A stretch of DNA of 64,000 nucleotides from Emticicia sp. C21 (GTDB lineage: Bacteria > Bacteroidota > Bacteroidia > Cytophagales > Spirosomataceae). Location of the stretch: assembly GCF_003418935.1 (NCBI RefSeq), contig NZ_QVMT01000011.1, forward strand, positions 124,353-188,352, in the 5' to 3' direction. The translations under genes and the position numbers were made by a program. Of this stretch, positions 17,995 through 25,925 are shown in pieces; position 1 is the stretch's first letter, and each line of letters begins with the position of its first letter. The notes beneath the pieces are model-generated. The model saw nothing but the letters and a program-made list of their open reading frames with translations. It made no database searches and was not told the DNA's origin.

Positions 17995-18894
17995 ATGAGA
18001 AAATTCCTTCTCTTGATAACGTGTGCTTTGCTATTTACAAGATGTTCTAAGCCGGAAAAGCCAGATTTACCCAATGATGGCGAGATAACGATTGCAGCCG
18101 ACGAATCACTAAAACCTATTGTTGAAGCTCAGATAATGGCTTATAACGCACATTATCCTAAAGCCATATTGCATGTAAAGTATATGCCTGAGCAAAAAGC
18201 AATGGCATTACTAATGAAAGACTCAGTAGACATAGCAATAGGAACACGTGAGGCAACCGACAATGAAAAAGCTATTTTTGCGTCTCGTAAAATAGCCTAT
18301 CTACCTGCAAAAATGGCACTTGATGGTGTAGCATTGATTACCAATCTTGCGAATCCGATGGAACATATTTCTTTAAAAGAACTAAAAGAAATATTCGATG
18401 GCAATGCGTATACAGATTATAAGTTGGTTTTTGATAACAGTAATTCAAGCAACCTGAATTATATGATTCAGAAACTAAATATTAAGGATATTAAAAGAGC
18501 AAATATTTTTGCAGCTGATGGCAATAAGGATGTAATAGATTATATCGAGAAAAACCCCAAAGCTATCGGCTTGATAGGAGGTAACTGGATTAGTGATTTA
18601 GACGATAGAAACAGTCGTACTTTTATTACTAAGGTAAAAGTATTAGGAGTTTCTGCTTCTGATAATCCGGGCGAAAATGATTATTACAAACCTGATACCG
18701 AATCACTCAGAGCAAGAAGATATCCTTTAGAAAGAAGGGTCTATTTACATACATTCGATCATTATGGCTTAACAAAAGCATTCACCCGTTTTTGTTGTGC
18801 TCAGATAGGTCAGCTGGTTGTAGAGAAATCCGGACTAATTCCCTATTATGTCTATCCAAAAGGGGTTGTTATCAATAGAGAACAACCATTATAG
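17995..18894 (+). CDS. PstS-like substrate-binding lipoprotein
   Basis: A 299-residue lipoprotein. The signal peptide ends in a lipobox (LLFTRC, Cys at about residue 17). The mature part follows the phosphate-binding PBP fold: ITIAADESLKPIVEAQ at the start, SVDIAIGTREATDNEK, ALDGVALITN, SLKELKEIFDG, NSSNLNYMI and KAIGLIGGNWI. These are the typical landmarks of PstS/PBP-like proteins. The ligand need not be phosphate: no pstC, pstA or pstB lies nearby and the gene sits between the exb-tonB operon and a TPR gene. A sensing or envelope role is possible. The gene is separated from the exb operon by a terminator. Confidence 0.85.
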   Translation: MRKFLLLITCALLFTRCSKPEKPDLPNDGEITIAADESLKPIVEAQIMAYNAHYPKAILHVKYMPEQKAMALLMKDSVDIAIGTREATDNEKAIFASRKIAYLPAKMALDGVALITNLANPMEHISLKELKEIFDGNAYTDYKLVFDNSNSSNLNYMIQKLNIKDIKRANIFAADGNKDVIDYIEKNPKAIGLIGGNWISDLDDRNSRTFITKVKVLGVSASDNPGENDYYKPDTESLRARRYPLERRVYLHTFDHYGLTKAFTRFCCAQIGQLVVEKSGLIPYYVYPKGVVINREQPL

Positions 18895-19083
18895 GATAAT
18901 ACAGTAGTAAAACAGAACAATACAGGCAAAATATTTGTTGTATTGATTTGAATCATAAAAACTTGCATTAACAACTTATTAATAAACCTCAGATATAAGA
19001 TTTTGTCTTAATCAACAAAAGCAAAAGATTTAAAAAGTTTATACAAGCAATAACAAATTTTTTTCTGTTTGAAATACATTTTT

Positions 19084-19091
19084 TAACTTTG
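19084..19091 (+). promoter_or_regulatory. -7 promoter element before the TPR gene
   Basis: TAACTTTG is an exact match to the Bacteroidota -7 consensus TAnnTTTG. The -33 position (about 19061-19064) is TTTT rather than TTTG. The predicted leader is about 45 nt. Confidence 0.4.
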
Positions 19092-19142
19092 CTTAATTTT
19101 TTTTTAATACAAAGAATTGTAAACCTAACTTTCAGAGTGAAA

Positions 19143-20870
19143 ATGAACAAGATTTTGAGATCTTTGTCAGTATCAGCGGTGGCGGTGCTGGCGTTGACGT
19201 TCCACACTATGGCACAGACAGTGCAGGATGGACTGAGAAATTTGGATGCCGAGCGATACAACGCTGCTGGTACAGTTTTCAATCAATTAACAACTTCTGC
19301 ACCAACAGCAGAGAATTTTTTCTATCAGGGATATTATTTTCTGAATTTACCTGAGCCGGATTTAGCCAAAGCAAAAGATGCTTTCACTAAAGGTGCAGCA
19401 ACAGAAAAAAAACCTGATCCTCTTAATCGTGTTGGTTTAGCAACTGTAAAATTACTTTCAGGTGATAAAGCAGGTGCCAAAGCAGATTTTGATTTGATTA
19501 AAAAGGACACTAAAAATAAAAATCCTGAAGTATTATTCAGAATTGGAGAGGCTTATGCTATCTCAGAAGACCCGAAATTGAATGACCCTGCAGAGGCTGT
19601 ATTGTCTATTCAGGCTGGTCTGGATGTTTTAAAAGTTAAGAACAATCCTGATTACTATATTGCCTTAGCTAAGGCTTTCTTATTGAAGAACGACGGTGGT
19701 TCTGCCATGACAGCCCTTGAAAATGCCTTAAATATGGGTCAGAAAGCAGCTGTAATTCGTACGCTTATGGGTAGAGTATGGTTCCAGGGTAAAAACTATC
19801 CTAAAGCGCAACAAGAGTTAAACGAATCTATTAAAGCTGATCCTGAGCATGCCCCTGCATATTATTATCTGAGCGGTCTGTTCACGGTTTTTGGAAAGTA
19901 TGACCTTGCAGCGAAAAATGCAAAATTGTATCTGGAGAAAAGTGAGGCTTCAGATAATGCTAAACTTCAATATGTGAAACTTGCATTTACTTCAAAAGAC
20001 TACGACGGCGCAACTCAGGTGTTGAATTCAATCTTTGATAAAATTCAGGATCCTGTTAAATATCGTTTGAGAGGTTATACTCAGGTTGAAAAAGGCGAAT
20101 GTGCTGAAGGTGTAAAAAATGTTCAGGAATTCTTGAAACAAGCCCCTCAAGACCGTCATTTAGCATCTGACTATGGTACTATTGGTCGTGGTTATATCTG
20201 TATCAAAGATGATGCAAATAAAGCAGCTAACGACTCAATAGGGATTACCTATATGGAAAAAGCTATGGAATTGGGGGATACTACAACCAATTACACAAAT
20301 GATATTGTGGCTGTATATAAAGCGGCTAAAAGATGGGATAAACTAGCCCCGCTTTATGAGAAGTCTATTGCTAAAGCAGGCCCTAAGGCTAATGGCGCTG
20401 ACTACTACAACCTGGCTGATTCTTATATGCGTACTAAAGACTATGTAAAAGCTGATTCAGCTTTATCGAAAACGATTATATTGTATAAAGATACCTGGTT
20501 AGTACCATACATCATTAAGGCTCGGGCTAAACAATATGCAAACCCGAATGACTCAACATTTGCAGCTGCACCAGTTTATGAGAAATATATTTCTTTAGTA
20601 CCTGAAGCAGACAAAGTTAAAGACAATACCAAAAAATATTTAGCTGAAGCTTATGGGTATTTAGGTGTAAAAGCTTTGTTGTTGGACAAAGATACGGCTA
20701 AGGCAAAAGAATATATGAACCTGGTATTGACTTATGATCCGGCTAACCAACAAGCATTAAAAGTGTTGGATAGCATTAATGGTACAAATACTGCCACTCC
20801 AACAAATGGTACGGCAACGCCTCCTGCTAATAACAATCCGTCTGGTAGCAGCGGTGGACCTAAAGGTTGA
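19143..20870 (+). CDS. secreted tetratricopeptide repeat protein
   Basis: A 575-residue exported protein. A signal peptide ends at FHTMAQ; the mature part starts TVQDGLRNLDAERYNAAGTVF. Helical TPR-type repeats run through most of the chain, for example AEAVLSIQAGLDVLKVKNNPDYYIALAKAF in two parts, and PEHAPAYYYLSGLFTVFGKY. The C-terminal 30 residues are low-complexity Thr/Pro/Asn/Gly. I chose ATG 19143 because the longer frame from 19089 would start at the -7 promoter box. TPR proteins scaffold complexes. With TonB, ExbB/D and a PstS-like lipoprotein as neighbours, a periplasmic scaffold is likely, but the partners are unknown. Confidence 0.88.
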   Translation: MNKILRSLSVSAVAVLALTFHTMAQTVQDGLRNLDAERYNAAGTVFNQLTTSAPTAENFFYQGYYFLNLPEPDLAKAKDAFTKGAATEKKPDPLNRVGLATVKLLSGDKAGAKADFDLIKKDTKNKNPEVLFRIGEAYAISEDPKLNDPAEAVLSIQAGLDVLKVKNNPDYYIALAKAFLLKNDGGSAMTALENALNMGQKAAVIRTLMGRVWFQGKNYPKAQQELNESIKADPEHAPAYYYLSGLFTVFGKYDLAAKNAKLYLEKSEASDNAKLQYVKLAFTSKDYDGATQVLNSIFDKIQDPVKYRLRGYTQVEKGECAEGVKNVQEFLKQAPQDRHLASDYGTIGRGYICIKDDANKAANDSIGITYMEKAMELGDTTTNYTNDIVAVYKAAKRWDKLAPLYEKSIAKAGPKANGADYYNLADSYMRTKDYVKADSALSKTIILYKDTWLVPYIIKARAKQYANPNDSTFAAAPVYEKYISLVPEADKVKDNTKKYLAEAYGYLGVKALLLDKDTAKAKEYMNLVLTYDPANQQALKVLDSINGTNTATPTNGTATPPANNNPSGSSGGPKG

Positions 20871-20890
20871 TAAACTATTTAATTAATATA

Positions 20891-20929
20891 AAAACAGCCT
20901 GATTCAACCTGAATCAGGCTGTTTTTTTT
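20891..20929 (+). terminator. intrinsic terminator after the TPR gene
   Basis: A perfect 16-bp stem (20891-20906 with 20910-20925) has a 3-nt loop, and its 3' arm runs into a run of eight T residues. One of the strongest terminators in the window. Confidence 0.95.
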
Positions 20930-21045
20930 ACCTTTAGATAAATTATTTATTCCGAAATCGTACAAATTAGAAATTTTGATTTTATTTTTGCCATCCTGCT
21001 CATTTCAAAACACCTAAAAGGCAGGTTTGACCTATCATTTTACTT

Positions 21046-21624
21046 ATGTTTAATCTTGTAATATTTGGACCTCCAGGTGCCGGAAAGGGCACTCAATCAG
21101 CTAAAATTATTGACAAATACAAACTGGCTCACATTTCTACCGGTGATATGTTCAGAATGCATATCAGTCAGGATACGGAATTAGGTAAACGAGTAAAGCA
21201 AATTCTTGCCGACGGTTTATTAGTACCTGATTCTATTACGATAGATATGTTGGAAGAGGAAGTACAAAGAAACCCGGATGTAAGCGGCTTTATTTTTGAC
21301 GGTTTTCCTCGCACAGTAAATCAGGCAGAAGCACTAGATACATTTTTAGCTGGCAAAGGAGAGAAAATAGATCTTGTATTACAACTAGACGTGACTGAGA
21401 CGGAAATTAAAAACCGCATTGCGGAAAGAAAGAAAGTAAGCGGTAGAGCCGATGATGATGAAGATAAATTAATAAAACGTATCGACGAGTATTTCAGTAA
21501 GACTATTCATGTGTTGCCATTTTACCAGGAACAAGGTAAAGTAGTAAAAGTACAAGGTATTGGTGAAATTGAAACAATATTCGGCACGATTTGTGAAGCA
21601 ATAGATAATGCAAAGGTAGATTGA
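21046..21624 (+). CDS. adk: adenylate kinase
   Basis: A 192-residue cytosolic enzyme interconverting ATP + AMP and 2 ADP. The P-loop GPPGAGKGTQ sits at residues 7-16. The AMP-binding region is HISTGDMFRMHI, and FDGFPRTVNQAEAL is the classic adenylate kinase signature. The LID is the short, zinc-free form (RIAERKKVSGRADDDEDKLI), which fits the 192-residue length against 214 for long-LID enzymes. TATTTTTG at 20983-20990 matches the -7 promoter consensus. An octamer-repeat palindrome begins 7 nt after the stop and fills the gap to obg. Confidence 0.97.
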   Translation: MFNLVIFGPPGAGKGTQSAKIIDKYKLAHISTGDMFRMHISQDTELGKRVKQILADGLLVPDSITIDMLEEEVQRNPDVSGFIFDGFPRTVNQAEALDTFLAGKGEKIDLVLQLDVTETEIKNRIAERKKVSGRADDDEDKLIKRIDEYFSKTIHVLPFYQEQGKVVKVQGIGEIETIFGTICEAIDNAKVD

Positions 21625-21631
21625 TTTTTAA

Positions 21632-21796
21632 TTGAATGATTTAGTGAATGTGTGATTGAGTGATTATATTCATTAAAAACTCTTTTGCTAATTAAGGCAA
21701 TGAATCTATCTAAAAGGCAAAGAATGTTATGCAGAAAATTTTGTTGGTGACGATTTAAATCTAATCACTCAATCACTAAATCGCTCATTCACTCAA
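21632..21796. repeat. octamer-arm inverted repeat element, copy A
   Basis: The left arm (21632-21663) is four in-phase 8-mers: TTGAATGA, TTTAGTGA, ATGTGTGA, TTGAGTGA. The right arm (21765-21796) is the opposite strand form: TCACTCAA, TCACTAAA, TCGCTCAT, TCACTCAA. Over 37 aligned positions 30 can pair, around a spacer of about 100 nt. The element fills the adk-obg gap, with its right arm ending 11 nt before the obg start. Related copies lie at 30193-30306 and 57770-57939. Confidence 0.85.
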
Positions 21797-21807
21797 TTAA
21801 ATAGCTT

Positions 21808-22803
21808 ATGACAAGCAATTTTATAGATTACGTAAAAATAAATTGCCGTTCAGGCAATGGGGGGGCTGGGTCAAAGCATTTTCGCAGGGAAAAACACGTA
21901 CCTAATGGTGGGCCTGATGGTGGTGATGGTGGCCGGGGAGGCCATGTCATACTTAAAGGCAACTCTCAGCATTGGACACTTCTGCATTTGAAATACCGTA
22001 AGCATATTAAAGCTGAAAATGGTGTAGCAGGCGAGGGAGGAAGAAGAGCCGGAGCACAAGGAAAAGACGAGATTATAGAAGTACCACTTGGAACGGTAGC
22101 AAGAGATGCCGAAACAGGCGAAATCATTGGTGAAGTTACCCAGGATGGCGAAAAAATAGTTTTATTATCAGCCGGAAGAGGGGGATTAGGTAATTACCAT
22201 TTCAAAAACTCAACTAATCAGGCACCTGAGTACGCCCAGCCTGGCGAACCCGGAGAAGAAGCCTGGATAATATTAGAACTTAAAGTATTGGCAGATGTTG
22301 GCCTTGTAGGCTTCCCGAATGCCGGAAAATCAACACTTTTGTCGGTTGTTTCAGCTGCAAAGCCAGAAATCGCCGATTACCCTTTCACTACTCTTACGCC
22401 TAACTTAGGCGTGGTGGCCTATCGTGATTATAAATCTTTTGTAATGGCCGATATACCGGGTATTATTGAAGGTGCATCTGAAGGAAAAGGCCTTGGACTA
22501 CGTTTTCTTAGGCATATTGAGCGAAACTCAATCCTGCTATTTCTGGTTTCTGCCGATAGCGAAAATCCTTTAAAGGAATACAAAACCCTGCTCAAAGAAT
22601 TAAAACAGTACAACCCGGAACTACTCGATAAAAAGAGAATTTTAGGTATTTCGAAATGTGATTTGGTCGACGAGAAGCAAATCGCAAAAATTAAGAAGAA
22701 GATTCCAGTAGACTTGCCTTATGTATTCTTCTCTTCCTTTGCAAATCAGGGAATAGACGAATTGAAAGATTTAATCTGGAATAATATTCATGCTGCTAAT
22801 TGA
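21808..22803 (+). CDS. obgE: GTPase Obg/CgtA
   Basis: A 331-residue essential GTPase acting in large-subunit ribosome maturation and stress control. The N-terminal Obg domain (about 1-158) is glycine-rich: [30 protein letters not shown] and [10 protein letters not shown]. The G domain follows, with P-loop [11 protein letters not shown], switch [30 protein letters not shown], a SKCDLVD guanine-specificity motif and SSFANQGI. The C-terminal extension of some Obg proteins is absent, as is usual in Bacteroidota. It follows adk across a repeat element, so translation of obg starts just beyond that repeat's right arm. Confidence 0.97.
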   Translation: MTSNFIDYVKINCRSGNGGAGSKHFRREKHVPNGGPDGGDGGRGGHVILKGNSQHWTLLHLKYRKHIKAENGVAGEGGRRAGAQGKDEIIEVPLGTVARDAETGEIIGEVTQDGEKIVLLSAGRGGLGNYHFKNSTNQAPEYAQPGEPGEEAWIILELKVLADVGLVGFPNAGKSTLLSVVSAAKPEIADYPFTTLTPNLGVVAYRDYKSFVMADIPGIIEGASEGKGLGLRFLRHIERNSILLFLVSADSENPLKEYKTLLKELKQYNPELLDKKRILGISKCDLVDEKQIAKIKKKIPVDLPYVFFSSFANQGIDELKDLIWNNIHAAN

Positions 22804-22898
22804 TAAATAATTTATCAACGCTCAAAAGTATTTTATTCATTTTAGCTGATGATTTAAAATGCTGTATTTGAGGTAGATTAAAGAAGTTTAATCTGCGG

Positions 22899-23050
22899 CT
22901 TGTGGAATAATTCTTAACTTCGGAGTACAGAAGATGTCGTATGCCTTGCCATGATACCTAGGTGTTGTGGGTTTCTGTGTTATTGATTTATTTGTAGTTC
23001 TATGTGACTGAAGAATAATCAAGTATGAAAAAGTATATTTATTCCACAAG
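22899..23050. repeat. 12-bp perfect inverted repeat framing about 130 bp
   Basis: CTTGTGGAATAA (22899-22910) and TTATTCCACAAG (23039-23050) are perfect reverse complements. A separate hairpin, AGATTAAA-GAAG-TTTAATCT, lies just upstream at 22875-22894. No open frame of note lies inside and no target duplication is visible at the edges. It could be a structured leader or small RNA ahead of the esterase gene, or a small non-autonomous element. The rest of 22804-23093 shows no gene. Confidence 0.5.
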
Positions 23051-23093
23051 ACTAATAATTGATTGAGTGAACCTTTACTATTTAACTAAGACC

Positions 23094-25811
23094 ATGAAGA
23101 AAATACTTGTGGGCTTACTCCTGTTCGCAAATTCAAGTGTTTTTGCACAACTGATGATTACTTTTCCGATGAATCGGGCTGTTTTTCAGCGTAATAACTC
23201 GGGAGGGGGGGTAATTCCTATTGCCGGAACTTTTCAGACAAGAGTTGACAGAATTGATGCCCGACTCGTGGCTATAAAAGGAGGCTCAACAGTTGACTGG
23301 ATTCCTATATCGGTTAATCCAAACTTTGGAGGTTTCTCCGGAGGAATCTACGCAATAGGTGGATGGTACCGATTGGAAGTGAGGGCTATCTACAACAATA
23401 ATATTATCAGCACTGTTTCTATCGAAAAAGTGGGCTTAGGCGAGGTCTTTTTAATTGCGGGGCAGTCAAATGCGCAAGGCTACGAAGGCCGTGGCAATCC
23501 ACCAGCACTTGATGATAGAGTAAATGTCATTACTAATTTCTACTCTTTTGGACAGATTTCCGAAGTTCCTTTTCCCGTTGTTGGCCATCTTGATGAAAAT
23601 ATAAAAATAGCACCTTTAGGCAATGGTTCGTGGTGTTGGGGTAAATTAGGCGATTTACTAGCTAACAAGTTAGATGTGCCTATCATGTTTTTTAATGCAG
23701 CATTCGAAGCCCTTGGTATTGAAGAATGGAGTAAAAGTGCAAATGGAGAAGCGGGTAGAGATTTCTATTCCGGCAATTATGCAAAGCCTGGATACCCATT
23801 CGAAAATATCCGTAAATCGATGCATAACTATGCCAATATGTTTGGCGTAAGAGCCATTTTGTGGCATCAGGGAGAAACTGATAATGATAAAGGCACTAGT
23901 TTTGATATTTATCGCAACGCCTTGCAGTACGTGATTCAGCGGAGTAGAAATGATACCGGAAGAGATATGAGCTGGATGGTAAGCAAAGTTTCACGAACAA
24001 GAAGAGGAACTTCACAAACAATTATTGAGGCGCAAAAAGCAGTAATTAGAGAGTACCCTAATGTTTTTAATGGTCCTGACACCGATGATATTGTTCATCG
24101 TTCAGATGGGGTACACTTCGAAAGTTTCAGTCTTTTACAATTAGCCGAAGCCTGGAATGATAAACTTAATCAGGATTTTTTCATCAGATCTAATCCTATT
24201 CCGGCTTCATCTCCTTTGTCTTTTCAGATGAACTGCAATCCCGATAACGTTAATGCTCCTTTAAACATATTTATGCCTGATGGCTTTAGAGACTACTTTT
24301 GGACGAACGGCTTCGGGAATTTGAATAGTAGTTCGAATATTCAGATTAAAAATGGGTTTTTGAGAGGTAAAGCTATAGACTACCTTGGGAATGTATACTA
24401 TACAGCAGGAGTTAACTATGCAGGGGAAGTTATTCCTGATAGACCGTCTCTGACGGTAGAAGGTGCGACAGATTTTTGTCAGGGAGGAAGTGTAAGGCTT
24501 ACCTCATCTACTGATCAGGAAATTTCCTGGAATACAGGTGAATTTGGTAAGTCAATTGTAGCGTCGCAACCTGGTTATTATGTGGTTAACAGACATAACT
24601 ATTTAGGTTGTTTTAACACTTCTAATGGAGTTAATGTAACGGTTTACCCGAATCCGGAAGCTAAGATAGTAGCCGAAGGTCCAACAACCTTTTGTCAGGA
24701 TAATAATGTAAGTCTTCGTTCAACTACTGAGGCTGGCAATTTATGGAATACCGGACTGAGTAATCAAAGAATAACTGTAGATAGAAGCGGGGAATATTTT
24801 TTAAAGGTAAAGAATCAATTTGGTTGTGAAAGTATTTCTGAAAAAGTAGTAATAACTGTTAACCCTAAACCGGAGAAGCCTACTGTTACTGCTGATGGGC
24901 CAACAGTTTTTTGCGCTGATACCAGTGTAAACATTGCATCAGATGTTACAAATGAAATTGCCTGGAATACAGGCCAAACAGCGGCTCAACTCAGAATTAT
25001 CAACAGCGGCGATTTTTTTGTGACGGCTACTAACCAATATGGTTGCCAGCAGATTTCAAATACTATTTCAATCAAAGTAAATCCGATTCCGGCTAAACCA
25101 TCGGTTACAACCGATGGACCTGTTATCTTTTGTTATGGCGATAGTGTAAATCTATCAGCCACCAAAAGTGTTGGCTATATCTGGAACAATAATAGAACAA
25201 CACAGAGTTTCAAGGTAGGACTTTCTGGTGTATTCTCGGTGAAAACCCGTGACGAAAATGGATGCATTTCTCCTGTATCTGACGAAGTAAGAGTATCAGT
25301 AAAAGACAATCCATTAGATATAGATATATTTCAATCAGGGCCATATACGCTTGAGGCCCTTACTAACGGGCAAATAGATTCGAAATTTGAATGGTATAAA
25401 GATACTGTGCTGATACCTAAAGAAGAACGGGTAATAAAGGCTAAAGAATCAGGTTCTTATACCATTAAAGGTTCTATTTTATATTTGTTAGATGACGGTA
25501 CTTCACTTCGTTGCTATTCCAAATCTTCTGAACCTTATCTTTTCAAAATAGACCCTGCAGATGACGGGGCACGCGTTTTCCCCAATCCAACTGCTGATGA
25601 TATGGTGAATGTTGAAACACTTGAAGATCTGGAGGATGTGCAAATAACTTTTTATGATATGAGAGGTACTATTGTACGAGAGTACAAGATTTATAAATTT
25701 GACTCTCGAAAAACGCTGGAGTTGGCAAATCTACCGATGGGTAAATATATTGTCGACATCAGGAATAAAGACTATCATGTACTAAAACGTGTTTTTGTTG
25801 AACAAAAATAA
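23094..25811 (+). CDS. secreted sialate O-acetylesterase-like SGNH protein with Ig-like repeats and T9SS sorting domain, copy 1
   Basis: A 905-residue secreted protein. The signal peptide ends SSVFAQ (start MKKILVG at 23094). An N-terminal beta domain (about 25-110) precedes the SASA/SGNH esterase region: GEVFLIAGQSNAQG holds the nucleophile Ser, LWHQGETDN the oxyanion block, and SDGVHFE the Asp-His pair. Four repeats of about 72 residues follow (about 460-745), each with GPT-FC at the start and a second Cys (GC) near the end, resembling Ig-like/PKD modules. The C-terminus (VFPNPTADD... to the last Lys) is a type A T9SS sorting domain. It probably removes acetyl groups from glycans at the cell surface. 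Next to a paralog. Confidence 0.88.
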   Translation: MKKILVGLLLFANSSVFAQLMITFPMNRAVFQRNNSGGGVIPIAGTFQTRVDRIDARLVAIKGGSTVDWIPISVNPNFGGFSGGIYAIGGWYRLEVRAIYNNNIISTVSIEKVGLGEVFLIAGQSNAQGYEGRGNPPALDDRVNVITNFYSFGQISEVPFPVVGHLDENIKIAPLGNGSWCWGKLGDLLANKLDVPIMFFNAAFEALGIEEWSKSANGEAGRDFYSGNYAKPGYPFENIRKSMHNYANMFGVRAILWHQGETDNDKGTSFDIYRNALQYVIQRSRNDTGRDMSWMVSKVSRTRRGTSQTIIEAQKAVIREYPNVFNGPDTDDIVHRSDGVHFESFSLLQLAEAWNDKLNQDFFIRSNPIPASSPLSFQMNCNPDNVNAPLNIFMPDGFRDYFWTNGFGNLNSSSNIQIKNGFLRGKAIDYLGNVYYTAGVNYAGEVIPDRPSLTVEGATDFCQGGSVRLTSSTDQEISWNTGEFGKSIVASQPGYYVVNRHNYLGCFNTSNGVNVTVYPNPEAKIVAEGPTTFCQDNNVSLRSTTEAGNLWNTGLSNQRITVDRSGEYFLKVKNQFGCESISEKVVITVNPKPEKPTVTADGPTVFCADTSVNIASDVTNEIAWNTGQTAAQLRIINSGDFFVTATNQYGCQQISNTISIKVNPIPAKPSVTTDGPVIFCYGDSVNLSATKSVGYIWNNNRTTQSFKVGLSGVFSVKTRDENGCISPVSDEVRVSVKDNPLDIDIFQSGPYTLEALTNGQIDSKFEWYKDTVLIPKEERVIKAKESGSYTIKGSILYLLDDGTSLRCYSKSSEPYLFKIDPADDGARVFPNPTADDMVNVETLEDLEDVQITFYDMRGTIVREYKIYKFDSRKTLELANLPMGKYIVDIRNKDYHVLKRVFVEQK

Positions 25812-25925
25812 TTTTTTCGCCATTAAATAAAATTTTAATACTATTATCAACCGGACAGTGTTGTTATTCTTTGAGGGCATTTGTAAATTTGTTTCTCCAT
25901 GCAATAAATTTTAACCCAGGTGTAT

